Positions 17,504-25,717 of a DNA stretch of 64,000 nucleotides are shown here, piece by piece. The translations under genes and the position numbers were made by a program. This stretch comes from Pontibacter aquaedesilientis (GTDB lineage: Bacteria > Bacteroidota > Bacteroidia > Cytophagales > Hymenobacteraceae), in contig NZ_JACXAJ010000001.1 in the NCBI RefSeq assembly GCF_014773225.1, forward strand, positions 496,001 through 560,000, read 5' to 3'. The notes under the pieces were generated by a model. The model was not told the DNA's origin, did not search any database, and worked only from the letters and a program-made list of their open reading frames with translations. Within the stretch, counting starts at the first letter, position 1, and each line of letters begins with the position of its first letter.

Positions 17504-18502
17504 TTACCATCTAATAAGCGCAGAGGCCCAGGTAAAGCCGGAGCCGAAGGCGGCCATGCATACCAGGTCTCCCTCTTTGATGCGTCCTTCCTGTACGGCT
17601 TCGCTCAATGCGATTGGCACAGAGGCAGCCGTTGTGTTGCCGTATTTTTGAATATTGCTCATCACTTTATCGGCAGGTAAACCCATCTTTTGCTGAATGT
17701 AAGACGTAATGCGCAAGTTAGCCTGGTGAGGTATAAGCATGTCAATGTCAGACGGTTTGTAGCCGTTCTTTTCAAGTGCCTCTTCAATCACTTCCGGGAA
17801 ACGGGTCACGGCATGCTTGAACACCTGGTTACCATTCATGTAAGGGTAGACTGTTCCTTCTTCGATCATCTCATGCGTGAGGCGGTCTTTCTTCGTGCTG
17901 CCCGGGTCGATCACAGCCAGTTCTTCGGCAAACTCGCCGTCGGCATGCAGGTGCGTCGATAATATGCCTTTGTCCTTGCTCTCAGAAGGGGTGAGCACCA
18001 CGGCGCCCGCACCGTCACCGAAGATCACCGACACATTACGTCCACGGGTAGAGAAGTCAAGACCGTTGGAGTGGATCTCAGAACCTACCACCAGTATCGT
18101 ATTATACATGCCCGTTTTAATGAACTGGTCAGCTACCGATAAGGCATATACAAAGCCGGAGCATTGGTTGCGCACATCCAGCGCAGGAATCTCTTTAAGG
18201 CCCATCTCTCGCTGCATCAATACGCCAGAGCCAGGGAAAACATAGTCAGGGCTGAGTGTTGCAAACACGATCATGTCTACATCCTCAGGTTTTAGTCCGG
18301 CCATTTCCAGTGCCTTGAGGGAGGCCTTTGCTCCCATATTAGAGGTGGTGTCTACTCCTTCCTGGAAGTAGCGACGTTCCTGTATACCTGTCCGCTCTCT
18401 GATCCACTCATCAGAGGTATCCATCAGTTTCTCAAGGTCTTTGTTTGTGATAACGCGCTCAGGCACATAATGACCTACGCCGGCTATTTTAGAATTTCGC
18501 AT
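17504..18502 (-). CDS. fabH: 3-oxoacyl-ACP synthase III
   Basis: Condenses an acyl-CoA primer with malonyl-ACP to start fatty-acid synthesis. The 332 residues carry the Cys-His-Asn triad: NQCSGFVYALS (Cys about 113), IPHQANLRI (His about 258) and YGNTTAASVP (Asn about 289). The protein begins MRNSKIAGVGHYVPERVITN, as expected. A TATATTTG -7 element lies 20 bases upstream on the minus strand. Neighbours are a glycosyltransferase upstream and the metal regulator downstream, so no fatty-acid cluster is present here. Confidence 0.95.
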   Translation of the reverse strand: MRNSKIAGVGHYVPERVITNKDLEKLMDTSDEWIRERTGIQERRYFQEGVDTTSNMGAKASLKALEMAGLKPEDVDMIVFATLSPDYVFPGSGVLMQREMGLKEIPALDVRNQCSGFVYALSVADQFIKTGMYNTILVVGSEIHSNGLDFSTRGRNVSVIFGDGAGAVVLTPSESKDKGILSTHLHADGEFAEELAVIDPGSTKKDRLTHEMIEEGTVYPYMNGNQVFKHAVTRFPEVIEEALEKNGYKPSDIDMLIPHQANLRITSYIQQKMGLPADKVMSNIQKYGNTTAASVPIALSEAVQEGRIKEGDLVCMAAFGSGFTWASALIRW

Positions 18503-18521
18503 AGTAATGAGTTTAGCTTTA

Positions 18522-18529
18522 CAAATATA
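18522..18529 (-). promoter_or_regulatory. Putative -7 element for fabH
   Basis: TATATTTG on the minus strand matches TAnnTTTG exactly and lies about 20 bases before the fabH start. No -33 TTG is visible at the expected spacing. Confidence 0.45.
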
Positions 18530-18583
18530 CTGATAATTACCGAATTTAGATTCGTCTAAAAATATTTTTACGATGGCTATATT

Positions 18584-19714
18584 TTAACGCAGCAGCTTGT
18601 TTATGACCTGGAGTAGTTTATCCTCCTCGGTGTGCCAGTAAATATCCTGTGGTATTCCTTCGGTATAAAAGGAGGTCAGGTATAGCTTTTCCAAAAGCTC
18701 TGGAGCATTTGCACTCATAAAGTCAATGGATAAACCAGCGCCGTTTCCCTCTACTATCGCATGCCACAAAGGGTTTTGCTGGATAAGCACCGGCAGGCCG
18801 TGCGCCATGTATTCGTAGAGTTTGGTAGGTATACAGCGGAAGGTGCTTTGGTTCGGCCGGTAGGGCAGTAAGCCGACATGACTTTTTGCGATCTCCTTCA
18901 AGATTTCCTCGTGTGGCACCAAGCTGTCTCCGCCGATCAACTGAATGTAGCCCTTGCCTTTTATAGCATCTTTCAATGCGGCCAGGGTATGTGCATTGGC
19001 GCAATAACCTATTATGGTCAGCCGGGTACCTGAGTTGATTTTGTGAAATTCTTCTGCCAGGCGAATAGCCTCCCATAAACCGTACTCTTCTGCGATTGTG
19101 CCGCTGTAAAGCAGGTATAGCGGACCCATTGTAGGTATAGCGACAGGTATTGCCGGTGTGGCTTGGTTAGTTTTTTCCTTATACTTGTTCTCCACGCAGG
19201 TATAGCGATTGCCCAGGAAAGGCAGTTCCTCCGCATAACTTCTTTCTGCCAGCAGAAAATGAGCAATAGCAGGGGTAGTTAGTCTTTCTGTCGAGCGCAC
19301 AGCCAATGCTAGCAGTTGTTTGGCCAGCCAGGGGTAATTATGCTGTGCTCTTAGGTTCAGGCTGTAGTTTTCCTGAATGTCGTAAACCAATTGGCAGCCA
19401 TACTTTTGTTTGTAGAAAAGGCTAACCAATAGAAGTTCATGGGTTGTAACAATGAGGAGTTCAGGCTTTAGCTGAACCAGTAGGTTGTAAAATTTGCGCT
19501 GGGCCTCCAACCTCCCCAAGCTCATTCTTTTGAACTCGAAAATCGGGTGGAAGGAGATATTGCCGGGTGCATGAGAAGGTATAGGCCCTGTATAGCCGCA
19601 AATATGAATGGCCGCGCCGGGTATTTTGCTGAGCGACACCCCTAGTTTTTCGTACATACGGGTGTCGTTTATCGGTTTTAGCAGCGAAGCCAGGAGGATT
19701 CTCTTTTCAGACAT
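18584..19714 (-). CDS. Glycosyltransferase, GT4-like
   Basis: A 376-residue protein with the two-Rossmann-domain look of GT-B glycosyltransferases: an N-terminal region ending LLIVTTHELLLVSLFYK, a linker, and a C-terminal nucleotide-sugar-binding half (YLLYSGTIAEEYGLWEAIRL, then GLLPYRPNQSTFRCIPTKLYEYMAHGLPVLI). The PTKLYEYMAHGLPV stretch is the typical donor-site signature of GT4 enzymes. Donor and acceptor are unknown. There is no sugar-polymer cluster around it. It contains five copies of the AGGTATAG octamer, the densest gene in the window for that signal. Confidence 0.75.
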   Translation of the reverse strand: MSEKRILLASLLKPINDTRMYEKLGVSLSKIPGAAIHICGYTGPIPSHAPGNISFHPIFEFKRMSLGRLEAQRKFYNLLVQLKPELLIVTTHELLLVSLFYKQKYGCQLVYDIQENYSLNLRAQHNYPWLAKQLLALAVRSTERLTTPAIAHFLLAERSYAEELPFLGNRYTCVENKYKEKTNQATPAIPVAIPTMGPLYLLYSGTIAEEYGLWEAIRLAEEFHKINSGTRLTIIGYCANAHTLAALKDAIKGKGYIQLIGGDSLVPHEEILKEIAKSHVGLLPYRPNQSTFRCIPTKLYEYMAHGLPVLIQQNPLWHAIVEGNGAGLSIDFMSANAPELLEKLYLTSFYTEGIPQDIYWHTEEDKLLQVINKLLR

Positions 19715-19727
19715 CGCCTAAATTTAA

Positions 19728-19735
19728 TACTTTTG
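19728..19735 (+). promoter_or_regulatory. Putative -7 element for dapD
   Basis: TACTTTTG fits TAnnTTTG, 29 bases before the dapD start codon. It lies in the short divergent spacer between the glycosyltransferase and dapD. No -33 element was recognised. Confidence 0.45.
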
Positions 19736-19764
19736 CGCATTAATTTTATCAAACTACAATTTAG

Positions 19765-20577
19765 ATGAATCTGGAGCAAATAATAGAGACTGCCTGGAAT
19801 AACCGGGAGCTTTTAAAAGATCAGTCCACGGTAGACGCAGTGCGGGCTGTCATCGAGGAACTGGACAAAGGCCGATTGCGTGTAGCCGAGCCGGTGGGCG
19901 ATAATTGGAAGGTGAATGAGTGGGTGAAGAAGGCAGTACTGCTATACTTCCCGATGCAGGCCATGAAAACCATTGAGGTTGGTCCGTTCGAGTTTCATGA
20001 CAAAATCGCCTTGAAAACCAACTACGCGCAACTAGGTGTGCGTGTGGTACCGCACGCAGTGGCGCGTTATGGTGCCTTCCTGGCCAAAGGGGTAATCATG
20101 ATGCCTTCTTATGTGAACATCGGTGCCTATGTGGACGAAGGAACGATGGTGGACACTTGGGCTACAGTGGGTAGTTGTGCACAGGTTGGCAAAAACGTAC
20201 ACCTGAGTGGCGGTGTTGGTTTAGGCGGTGTGTTGGAGCCTGTACAAGCGGCACCTGTCATCGTTGAGGACGGCGCGTTTATCGGTTCCAGAAGTATATT
20301 GGTGGAAGGCTGCCGTATCGGCAAGGAGGCCGTGATCGGTGCTGGCGTAACAATTACAGGAAGTTCAAAAATCATCGATGTGACAGGAGCGGAGCCTGTG
20401 GAGTACAAAGGCTATGTGCCACCACGTGCCGTGGTTATACCTGGTTCCTATACCAAGAAGTTCCCGGCTGGCGATTTCCAGGTGCCTTGTGCCCTTATCA
20501 TCGGGCAGCGTAAGGAAAGCACTGACCTGAAGACTTCCCTAAACGACGCGCTGCGTGAAAATGCAGTAGCAGTTTAG
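19765..20577 (+). CDS. dapD: Tetrahydrodipicolinate N-succinyltransferase
   Basis: Transfers succinyl from succinyl-CoA to tetrahydrodipicolinate in the DAP/lysine pathway, feeding peptidoglycan synthesis. The 270 residues are standard. An N-terminal helical domain (LEQIIETAWNNRELL) precedes a left-handed beta-helix of hexapeptide repeats (IMMPSYVNIGAYVDEGTMVDT, WATVGSCAQVG, VIGAGVTITGS). The C-terminal segment ends with VPCALIIGQRK. The start is ATG at 19765. It is a single gene on the plus strand, divergent from the glycosyltransferase. Confidence 0.96.
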   Translation: MNLEQIIETAWNNRELLKDQSTVDAVRAVIEELDKGRLRVAEPVGDNWKVNEWVKKAVLLYFPMQAMKTIEVGPFEFHDKIALKTNYAQLGVRVVPHAVARYGAFLAKGVIMMPSYVNIGAYVDEGTMVDTWATVGSCAQVGKNVHLSGGVGLGGVLEPVQAAPVIVEDGAFIGSRSILVEGCRIGKEAVIGAGVTITGSSKIIDVTGAEPVEYKGYVPPRAVVIPGSYTKKFPAGDFQVPCALIIGQRKESTDLKTSLNDALRENAVAV

Positions 20578-20729
20578 ACAGTAAGCAGTAAGCAGTTATC
20601 AATAAGCAGTAAGCAAATCAGGTTGTTCTATACCTGATCTCTGTCCAAACAGAAAGCCCCGACTTACAGGAGTCGGGGCTTTCTGTTTATTCAATTACCA
20701 CTAACTGATAACTGTTTACTGCTAATTGA
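20578..20729. repeat. Spacer with inverted AGCAGTAAG-word arms around a terminator
   Basis: Convergent spacer between dapD and the hydroxyacyl-CoA dehydrogenase. The left arm repeats AGCAGTAAG words (20582-20617). Its segment 20586-20606 pairs with 20701-20721 with three mismatches in 21. The terminator hairpin 20647-20688 sits between the arms. One CTATACCT octamer lies at 20628. Confidence 0.7.
20647..20688. terminator. Bidirectional terminator hairpin (18-bp perfect stem)
   Basis: Arms AAACAGAAAGCCCCGACT and AGTCGGGGCTTTCTGTTT around a 6-base loop. It lies between convergent dapD and the dehydrogenase gene and serves both directions. Confidence 0.88.
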
Positions 20730-21635
20730 TTACTGAAAGTGTTGCTTTTTCTTAAAACGATCTGCCACTACCAGTTCTTTGCTGCCGTGCGTCCAGGAGT
20801 AGAAGCCCTGACCTGATTTTACGCCTTTGTGACCAGCCTGTACCATATTCACCAACAGCGGGCATGGGGCGTATTTCGGATTGCCAAAGCCATCATGCAG
20901 CACATGCAGGATAGAAAGGCAAACATCAAGACCGATAAAATCAGCTAACTGTAGCGGTCCCATGGGGTGTGCCATACCTAGCTTCATGATCGTGTCTATT
21001 TCTTCCACACCTGCCACGCCTTCGTAAAGCGAATAGATCGCCTCATTGATCATGGGCATCAGGATGCGGTTAGCCACAAAGCCAGGATAGTCATTGCACT
21101 CGGTAGGTACTTTGCCCAGTTGAAGCGATATGTCCATAACCTGACTCGTCACCTCATCAGAAGTGGAGTATCCACGGATGATCTCGACCAGTTTCATCAC
21201 TGGCACAGGATTCATGAAGTGCATGCCGATCACTTTGTCCGGACGATTAGTCACTGAAGCGATCTTAGTAATGGATATAGAGGAGGTGTTGCTGGTCAAA
21301 ATGGCCTCTGGCTTCGAAAAAGCGTCCAGGTCTTTGAAAATTTTCAGCTTCAGGTCCACATTTTCTGTGGCAGCCTCTACTACCAGGTCCGCATCCTTTA
21401 CGCCCTCCTTTAAACTGGTATGGGTAGTGATGTGATTCAGTGTTTTTTCTTTCTGCTCTTCTGTCAGATTGCCTTTGGCTATAATGCGGTCCAGGTTTTT
21501 GGAAATGGTGGCGAGGGCCTTATTGAGTGCCTCTTCTGAGATATCGATCAGAGAAACTGGAAAACCATTCTGAGCAAAAACGTGGGCTATACCATTGCCC
21601 ATGGTGCCCGAACCGATAACTGCTACTTTCTTCAT
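20730..21635 (-). CDS. 3-hydroxyacyl-CoA (3-hydroxybutyryl-CoA) dehydrogenase
   Basis: NAD-dependent oxidation of 3-hydroxyacyl-CoA to 3-ketoacyl-CoA. The 301 residues are slightly longer than the usual 280-290, with a lysine-rich tail. The N-terminal Rossmann motif is IGSGTMGNGIAHVFAQNG. The catalytic-His loop is MHFMNPVPVMKLVE (about 142). The C-terminal domain has PGFVANRILMPMINEA and GPLQLADFIGLD. It fits beta-oxidation or butyrate-type metabolism, and no partner genes are adjacent. A TAGTTTTG -7 element lies upstream on the minus strand. Confidence 0.93.
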   Translation of the reverse strand: MKKVAVIGSGTMGNGIAHVFAQNGFPVSLIDISEEALNKALATISKNLDRIIAKGNLTEEQKEKTLNHITTHTSLKEGVKDADLVVEAATENVDLKLKIFKDLDAFSKPEAILTSNTSSISITKIASVTNRPDKVIGMHFMNPVPVMKLVEIIRGYSTSDEVTSQVMDISLQLGKVPTECNDYPGFVANRILMPMINEAIYSLYEGVAGVEEIDTIMKLGMAHPMGPLQLADFIGLDVCLSILHVLHDGFGNPKYAPCPLLVNMVQAGHKGVKSGQGFYSWTHGSKELVVADRFKKKQHFQ

Positions 21636-21667
21636 AGGTACATGTTTGTATGGTTCAAAATACCTTA

Positions 21668-21675
21668 CAAAACTA
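21668..21675 (-). promoter_or_regulatory. Putative -7 element for 3-hydroxyacyl-CoA dehydrogenase
   Basis: TAGTTTTG on the minus strand fits TAnnTTTG and lies about 32 bases before the start codon. No clear -33 TTG was seen. Confidence 0.4.
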
Positions 21676-21986
21676 ATAGAATTCAGTTTAATCTAGGATT
21701 TAAATATGTTGGTCTTGGAAGACTTCAATTTTAAAAAGCATATATTTTGAAAAAGGAATTCTACGTGCAGTTAAATATATAAAATTTGTATATCGTTTAC
21801 TCTGTTAAATTTTGGTTAGCGATGAGAATGTTATAATGTTGGTTTTTAGAGAGGTAAGTGTTGTATTTCACCAATATTCAGAGCAGGTTTAAAAAAAAGG
21901 CGTTGATTGATATACAAATAAATGTGTTTATATAAATCTTTTAAAGTATAGGAAGCGTAAAAAGCTTAAAACAAAAAAATGCAAAG

Positions 21987-22045
21987 TCGGGTATAAACCG
22001 ATAGGCACAGCCAGCAAGGGCAGAAGGCCCTGAAAGCATGCCGAT
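21987..22045 (+). ncRNA. Possible structured 5' leader of unknown family
   Basis: The GC-richer stretch shows three nested or adjacent pairings: TCGG/CCGA around GTATAAA (21987-22001), GGCA/TGCC (22004-22007 with 22039-22042), and inside it AGGGC/GCCCT around AGAAG (22017-22031). It lies 30 bases before the first tiny membrane-protein gene. I do not recognise a known riboswitch consensus. It may be a leader structure or chance. Confidence 0.3.
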
Positions 22046-22074
22046 AATTAGGAGATTTAATAACTGAAAAAACT

Positions 22075-22227
22075 ATGGGAAATTTATTGTATATCATAGC
22101 CGTTGTGCTTGTGATTTTCTGGCTAATCGGATTCCTAGGGTTTCCTGACGCCGTTGGTGGGATTATTCACGTATTATTAGTACTAGCCGTAATCGCCGTT
22201 TTGCTGCGACTTATTCGGAGAGCTTAA
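22075..22227 (+). CDS. Tiny membrane protein, Lmo0937/DUF5670-like, copy 1
   Basis: A 50-residue protein, MGNLLYIIAVVLVIFWLIGF then LGFPDAVGGIIHVLLVLAVIAVLLRLIRRA, forming two hydrophobic helices split by a GFPDAVGG turn and ending in arginines. This matches the Lmo0937/DUF5670 family of small membrane proteins of unknown function, often linked to stress responses. It is the first of two tandem copies. The first 92 bases around and after the start are identical to copy 2 at a 221-base period. Confidence 0.85.
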   Translation: MGNLLYIIAVVLVIFWLIGFLGFPDAVGGIIHVLLVLAVIAVLLRLIRRA

Positions 22228-22295
22228 CCTATATAGCGAAACTACGTTAGATAGGATAACTTAATAAATTTTGGATAAACAAAAACATTAAAACT

Positions 22296-22445
22296 ATGGG
22301 AAATTTATTGTATATCATAGCCGTTGTGCTTGTGATTTTCTGGCTAATCGGATTCCTAGGGTTTCCTGACGCCGTTGGTGGACTGATTCACATTCTATTG
22401 GTGATCGCCGTGATCGTAGTATTGCTACGACTCATACGGGGTTGA
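22296..22445 (+). CDS. Tiny membrane protein, Lmo0937/DUF5670-like, copy 2
   Basis: A 49-residue paralogue of the preceding gene. Residues 1-29 are identical, while the second helix differs (GLIHILLVIAVIVVLLRLIRG). Nucleotides are identical over 22290-22381 and then fall to about 69 percent, an abrupt break suggesting local gene conversion rather than simple recent duplication. It is followed by a strong terminator, so both copies probably share a transcript. Confidence 0.85.
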   Translation: MGNLLYIIAVVLVIFWLIGFLGFPDAVGGLIHILLVIAVIVVLLRLIRG

Positions 22446-22465
22446 TAGAAACTTTACTCATAACA

Positions 22466-22500
22466 GAAAAAGGCTGCAAACTTGTTTGCAGCCTTTTTTT
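22466..22500 (+). terminator. Terminator after the tiny membrane proteins
   Basis: Stem AAAAAGGCTGCAAAC / GTTTGCAGCCTTTTTTT with a minimal loop and a T-run on the right. It may also act for the minus-strand gene ending at 22523. Confidence 0.88.
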
Positions 22501-22522
22501 ATGTCTCAGAAATCACAGCAGG

Positions 22523-23206
22523 TTATCGCCTGAAAGGTATACTGAACCCCGCTCTTATAACCGGATTGGAGTAAGGGGAGGGAAAAGAATCGTCGAAGTT
22601 GTAAAGCAACAATAGATCGGCGGCTCCATATGCGCCAATGCGCTGCCGGTAACCTAGCCCGGCCATCGGTATACCTTTAGACACCCTGCGTTTTTCATAT
22701 ACACCAGCGCTCTGGTTAGGAGCCATATATTCCACACTTAACTGTTCGTAATCTGCATGGATCAGAAAATTGTTGAAGACCTGTTGCTGCGCAAACACCC
22801 GACCGCCATAATTGTGTAGACTCAGGCCACGGTGGCTTTGGTAATGGTAAACGACGCCAACTCCCATCCAAAAGGTTTCTGTAGCCCTATACCCCAATAC
22901 CGGCAGCAGCGAGATGTTGGTAAATGTGCCCAACTGCAAACCAAAACTGCCACCCCAAAACATGCGGTCCAGCAGTGCTTTGGGCGCCTCCTGCGCTGGT
23001 TTTACAACTTGCGGAAGAATAACCTCATCCTGTGGCTGCACAACAGGTGGACGGTTTTGTTGCCTTGGCTCCACCACAGGACCTGTAGGCAGTTCCTTTT
23101 TGCGGCGCACCGTATCCGGCTCCGTCTGGGCCAGGGCAGTGGTGCTGTATACTGCAAACAGTAATAAAGCACCCAAAAACCAACGTAGTTGCAAAAACTG
23201 CGGCAT
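22523..23206 (-). CDS. Exported protein with proline-rich linker, possible outer-membrane barrel
   Basis: Family not recognised; 227 residues. A cleavable signal peptide ends around STTALAQ (about 26). A charged, proline-rich linker follows (about 28-75: RRKKELPTGPVVEPRQQ, PPVVQPQDEV). The C-terminal 150 residues alternate hydrophobic and polar residues with many aromatics (GGSFGLQLGTFTNISLLP, MGVGVVYHYQSH, AGLGYRQRIG, VIRAGFSIPFR), as in small outer-membrane beta-barrels. The final aromatic-containing strand supports this. Function unknown. Confidence 0.65.
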   Translation of the reverse strand: MPQFLQLRWFLGALLLFAVYSTTALAQTEPDTVRRKKELPTGPVVEPRQQNRPPVVQPQDEVILPQVVKPAQEAPKALLDRMFWGGSFGLQLGTFTNISLLPVLGYRATETFWMGVGVVYHYQSHRGLSLHNYGGRVFAQQQVFNNFLIHADYEQLSVEYMAPNQSAGVYEKRRVSKGIPMAGLGYRQRIGAYGAADLLLLYNFDDSFPSPYSNPVIRAGFSIPFRR

Positions 23207-23242
23207 AGTTAGGTTATTTACAGGTTAAGGCAGCGAGCTGCA

Positions 23243-24868
23243 CTACACCATGGCAGTGGCATACATCTTCTTGCGCAGTTCTCTGATCGTGTCGTCTGAC
23301 AGGTACTCTTCGTAACCCATACGCTTGTCGATGATACCGCCTGGTGTTAACTCAATGATGCGATTGGCGATAGTATCAACGAACTGTAAGTCATGAGACG
23401 AGAACAGGATGGTGCCATCGAAATCGCGCAAAGAGTTGTTAAGCGCGGTGATCGATTCCAGATCCAGGTGATTGGTTGGCTCATCGAACACCAGCACGTT
23501 GCCAGACTGCAACATCATGCGCGAGAACATGCAGCGCACTTTCTCACCACCCGACAGCACATTGGCTTTCTTCAGCGACTCTTCGCCAGAGAAAAGCATA
23601 CGGCCCAGGAAACCACGAATAAAGCTTTCGTCTTTCTCCACAGAATACTGGCGCAGCCAATCCACCAGGTTCAGGTCTGTATCAAAGAACTCCTGGTTGT
23701 CTTTCGGGAAGAAAGAAGAAGTGATGGTGGTACCCCACTTGAACTCACCGCTGTCCGCCTGCTCCTCGTCGAACAAAATCTTAAAGAAGGAAGAAGCGGC
23801 CAGGTCATTGCGGCCAATTACGGCTATCTTGTCACCTTTGTCAACCATAAAGGAGATATTGGTGAAGATCGGCTGTCCGTCCACAGACTTGCTCAGGTTC
23901 TCAACGTTCAGGATCTGGTTGCCAGCTTCGCGCTCTGGCTTGAAGGCTATGTAAGGGTATTTTCTGGAAGAAGGCTGAATATCTTCCACCGTCAGTTTTT
24001 CGAGTAGCTTGGCACGCGATGTCGCCTGCTTGGATTTAGAGGCGTTCGCACTAAAGCGACGGATAAATTCTTCCAGTTCCTTACGCTTGTCTTCCGTTTT
24101 CTTATTGGCATCAGAACGCTGTTTCAAAGCCAGCTGGCTTGACTGGTACCAGAAACCATAGTTACCGGCAAACATTTTGATTTTGCCAAAGTCGATATCG
24201 GCCACGTGCGTACACACCGCGTCCAGGAAGTGGCGGTCGTGTGATACCACAATGACTGTGTTCTGAAAATTGTCAAGGAAATTCTCCAGCCACATAATAG
24301 ACTCCGCATCCAAGTGGTTGGTAGGTTCGTCCAGTAGCAGAATATCTGGGTTACCAAAAAGCGCTTGTGCAAGAAGCACACGTACCTTCTCGCTACCGCT
24401 CAGGTCTCTCATCTGCGCATAGTGCAGGCTTTCGGTAATGCCAAGGCCGCTTAGCAATTCCGCTGCCTCGTATTCGGCGTTCCAGCCTTCCAGATCGGCA
24501 AATTCGCCCTCCAGCTCGGCCGCACGCTCGCCATCCGCCTCCGTAAAATCGGCTTTGGCATAGATGGCATCTTTTTCCTGCATGATGTCGAACAGGCGCT
24601 TGTGGCCCATGATCACCGTCTGTAAAACCGGGAATTCATCATACTCAAAGTGGTTCTGCTTCAGTACCGCCAGGCGGGCATTAGCCGGAATATCCACAGT
24701 GCCAGTGTTAGGGTCAATCTCACCGGAGAGTATTTTCAGGAAAGTAGACTTGCCGGCGCCGTTGGCTCCAATCAGGCCGTAGCAGTTGCCAGGCAAGAAC
24801 TTGATTGTTACGTCTTCAAACAGAGTACGCTTGCCGTATGACAGGCTTACATTGCTGGTACTAATCAT
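23243..24868 (-). CDS. ABC-F family ATPase (YbiT-like)
   Basis: Soluble protein of 541 residues with two ABC domains and no membrane part, the layout of ABC-F proteins that act on ribosomes. Domain 1 has an intact Walker A GANGAGKSTFLKIL (about 34), signature LSGSEKV (about 153) and Walker B ILLLDEPTNHLD. Domain 2 keeps the signature LSGGEKV and VLVFDEPTNHLD, but its Walker A position reads GRNDLAASSFFKIL (about 344). This lacks the GxGKS/T lysine and serine pattern, so one ATP site looks degenerate. Closest general resemblance is to YbiT. The promoter has TACTTTTG and TTTG elements upstream. Confidence 0.92.
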   Translation of the reverse strand: MISTSNVSLSYGKRTLFEDVTIKFLPGNCYGLIGANGAGKSTFLKILSGEIDPNTGTVDIPANARLAVLKQNHFEYDEFPVLQTVIMGHKRLFDIMQEKDAIYAKADFTEADGERAAELEGEFADLEGWNAEYEAAELLSGLGITESLHYAQMRDLSGSEKVRVLLAQALFGNPDILLLDEPTNHLDAESIMWLENFLDNFQNTVIVVSHDRHFLDAVCTHVADIDFGKIKMFAGNYGFWYQSSQLALKQRSDANKKTEDKRKELEEFIRRFSANASKSKQATSRAKLLEKLTVEDIQPSSRKYPYIAFKPEREAGNQILNVENLSKSVDGQPIFTNISFMVDKGDKIAVIGRNDLAASSFFKILFDEEQADSGEFKWGTTITSSFFPKDNQEFFDTDLNLVDWLRQYSVEKDESFIRGFLGRMLFSGEESLKKANVLSGGEKVRCMFSRMMLQSGNVLVFDEPTNHLDLESITALNNSLRDFDGTILFSSHDLQFVDTIANRIIELTPGGIIDKRMGYEEYLSDDTIRELRKKMYATAMV

Positions 24869-25196
24869 AGATAGCTTAAAATGAGTATTTAAAATGACTG
24901 TGGTGCAAAAGTACGAAATAAAAACCGTCTTTTTTTCAAATTGCTGTAAACCAGCTGGCTAGGGTAAGAGAAAGAGGTTGTTAATTCCTTTTAAATGAAT
25001 GGCTTCTGTTCGCAACACGAAAAAATTATGCTTCAAATCACAACACCACCCTAGCTTCTTTAGTATATTGATTTAATAATATAAGGCAGATGGCACTTGC
25101 TCTTTCGTTACGAAGCGGGTCAGCCAATTCTTTTTATAACCATTCGTGCTGCCAATCTGTTCATTTTAAACATTTGATTAAATAAAAATCACACAT
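24869..25196. other. Divergent promoter region, no gene
   Basis: About 330 bases between the divergent ABC-F gene and the DUF4199 gene. Apart from the ABC-F promoter elements at 24906-24940, nothing was recognised. The right half is AT-rich, and no clear TAnnTTTG precedes the DUF4199 gene. Confidence 0.4.
24906..24940 (-). promoter_or_regulatory. Putative promoter of the ABC-F gene
   Basis: On the minus strand, TTTG (24937-24940) is followed after 23 bases by TACTTTTG (24906-24913), 38 bases before the start codon. The -7 element matches the Bacteroidota consensus. The spacing is slightly longer than the usual 19-21. Confidence 0.45.
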
Positions 25197-25667
25197 ATGG
25201 CACTTTCAAGAATCACTTATCAAAAGGTTTCTATTAAATATGGCATTTTCGTAGGTATAGCACACATTCTTTATTTTCTGGTGATGCGTCTGCTCAATCT
25301 TCAAAACAGAGTGGAGCTTTCTTTCCTAAGCGCGGTGTTCCTTATTATAGGTATAGCCATTGCCATCTCCAGCTTCAAGCGTGCCCGAGGCGGAACCATC
25401 AATTATTTCCAGGGCCTGGCCATAGGGGCAACGACCGGCGTCGTATCTTCCTCCATACTGGCGCTCTTCCTGGGGGTATACGTGACGGTGCTTGATCCGG
25501 CGTATCTGGCAAGTCTGCAGTCCAGTTCTGTTTTTCCGGTGAGTCTATCAGTGCTGTCGCTTTTTGTTTTGACCATCATTTATGGCTCTGTGCCGGGTTT
25601 TATAATCGCATTTGTAGCCATGCAATGGTTTAAGCGTGCGGATCATGCCATGCCGGAAAGAATATAA
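25197..25667 (+). CDS. DUF4199 membrane protein, copy 1
   Basis: A 156-residue protein with four hydrophobic segments. The layout is the Bacteroidota DUF4199 one: an N-terminal KYGIFVGIAHILYFLVM helix, a short loop, a central GTINYFQGLAIGATTGVVSS motif, and a C-terminal helix ending FIIAFVAMQWFKR. Function unknown. It is followed 50 bases later by a second DUF4199 gene, so the pair is probably cotranscribed. It contains two AGGTATAG octamers. Confidence 0.85.
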   Translation: MALSRITYQKVSIKYGIFVGIAHILYFLVMRLLNLQNRVELSFLSAVFLIIGIAIAISSFKRARGGTINYFQGLAIGATTGVVSSSILALFLGVYVTVLDPAYLASLQSSSVFPVSLSVLSLFVLTIIYGSVPGFIIAFVAMQWFKRADHAMPERI

Positions 25668-25717
25668 TGGAAACCGTTCTTCACAAAATCATTCGTTAAA
25701 GATACCCACGCACCCCT

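Larger units (their letters stand above)
21636..22068. other. AT-rich spacer with a possible structured RNA at its end
   Basis: About 430 bases without a gene. A TAGTTTTG -7 element for the dehydrogenase lies at 21668-21675 (minus strand). The remainder is very AT-rich until 21980, where GC content rises and the nested inverted repeats described at 21987-22045 begin. Confidence 0.45.
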
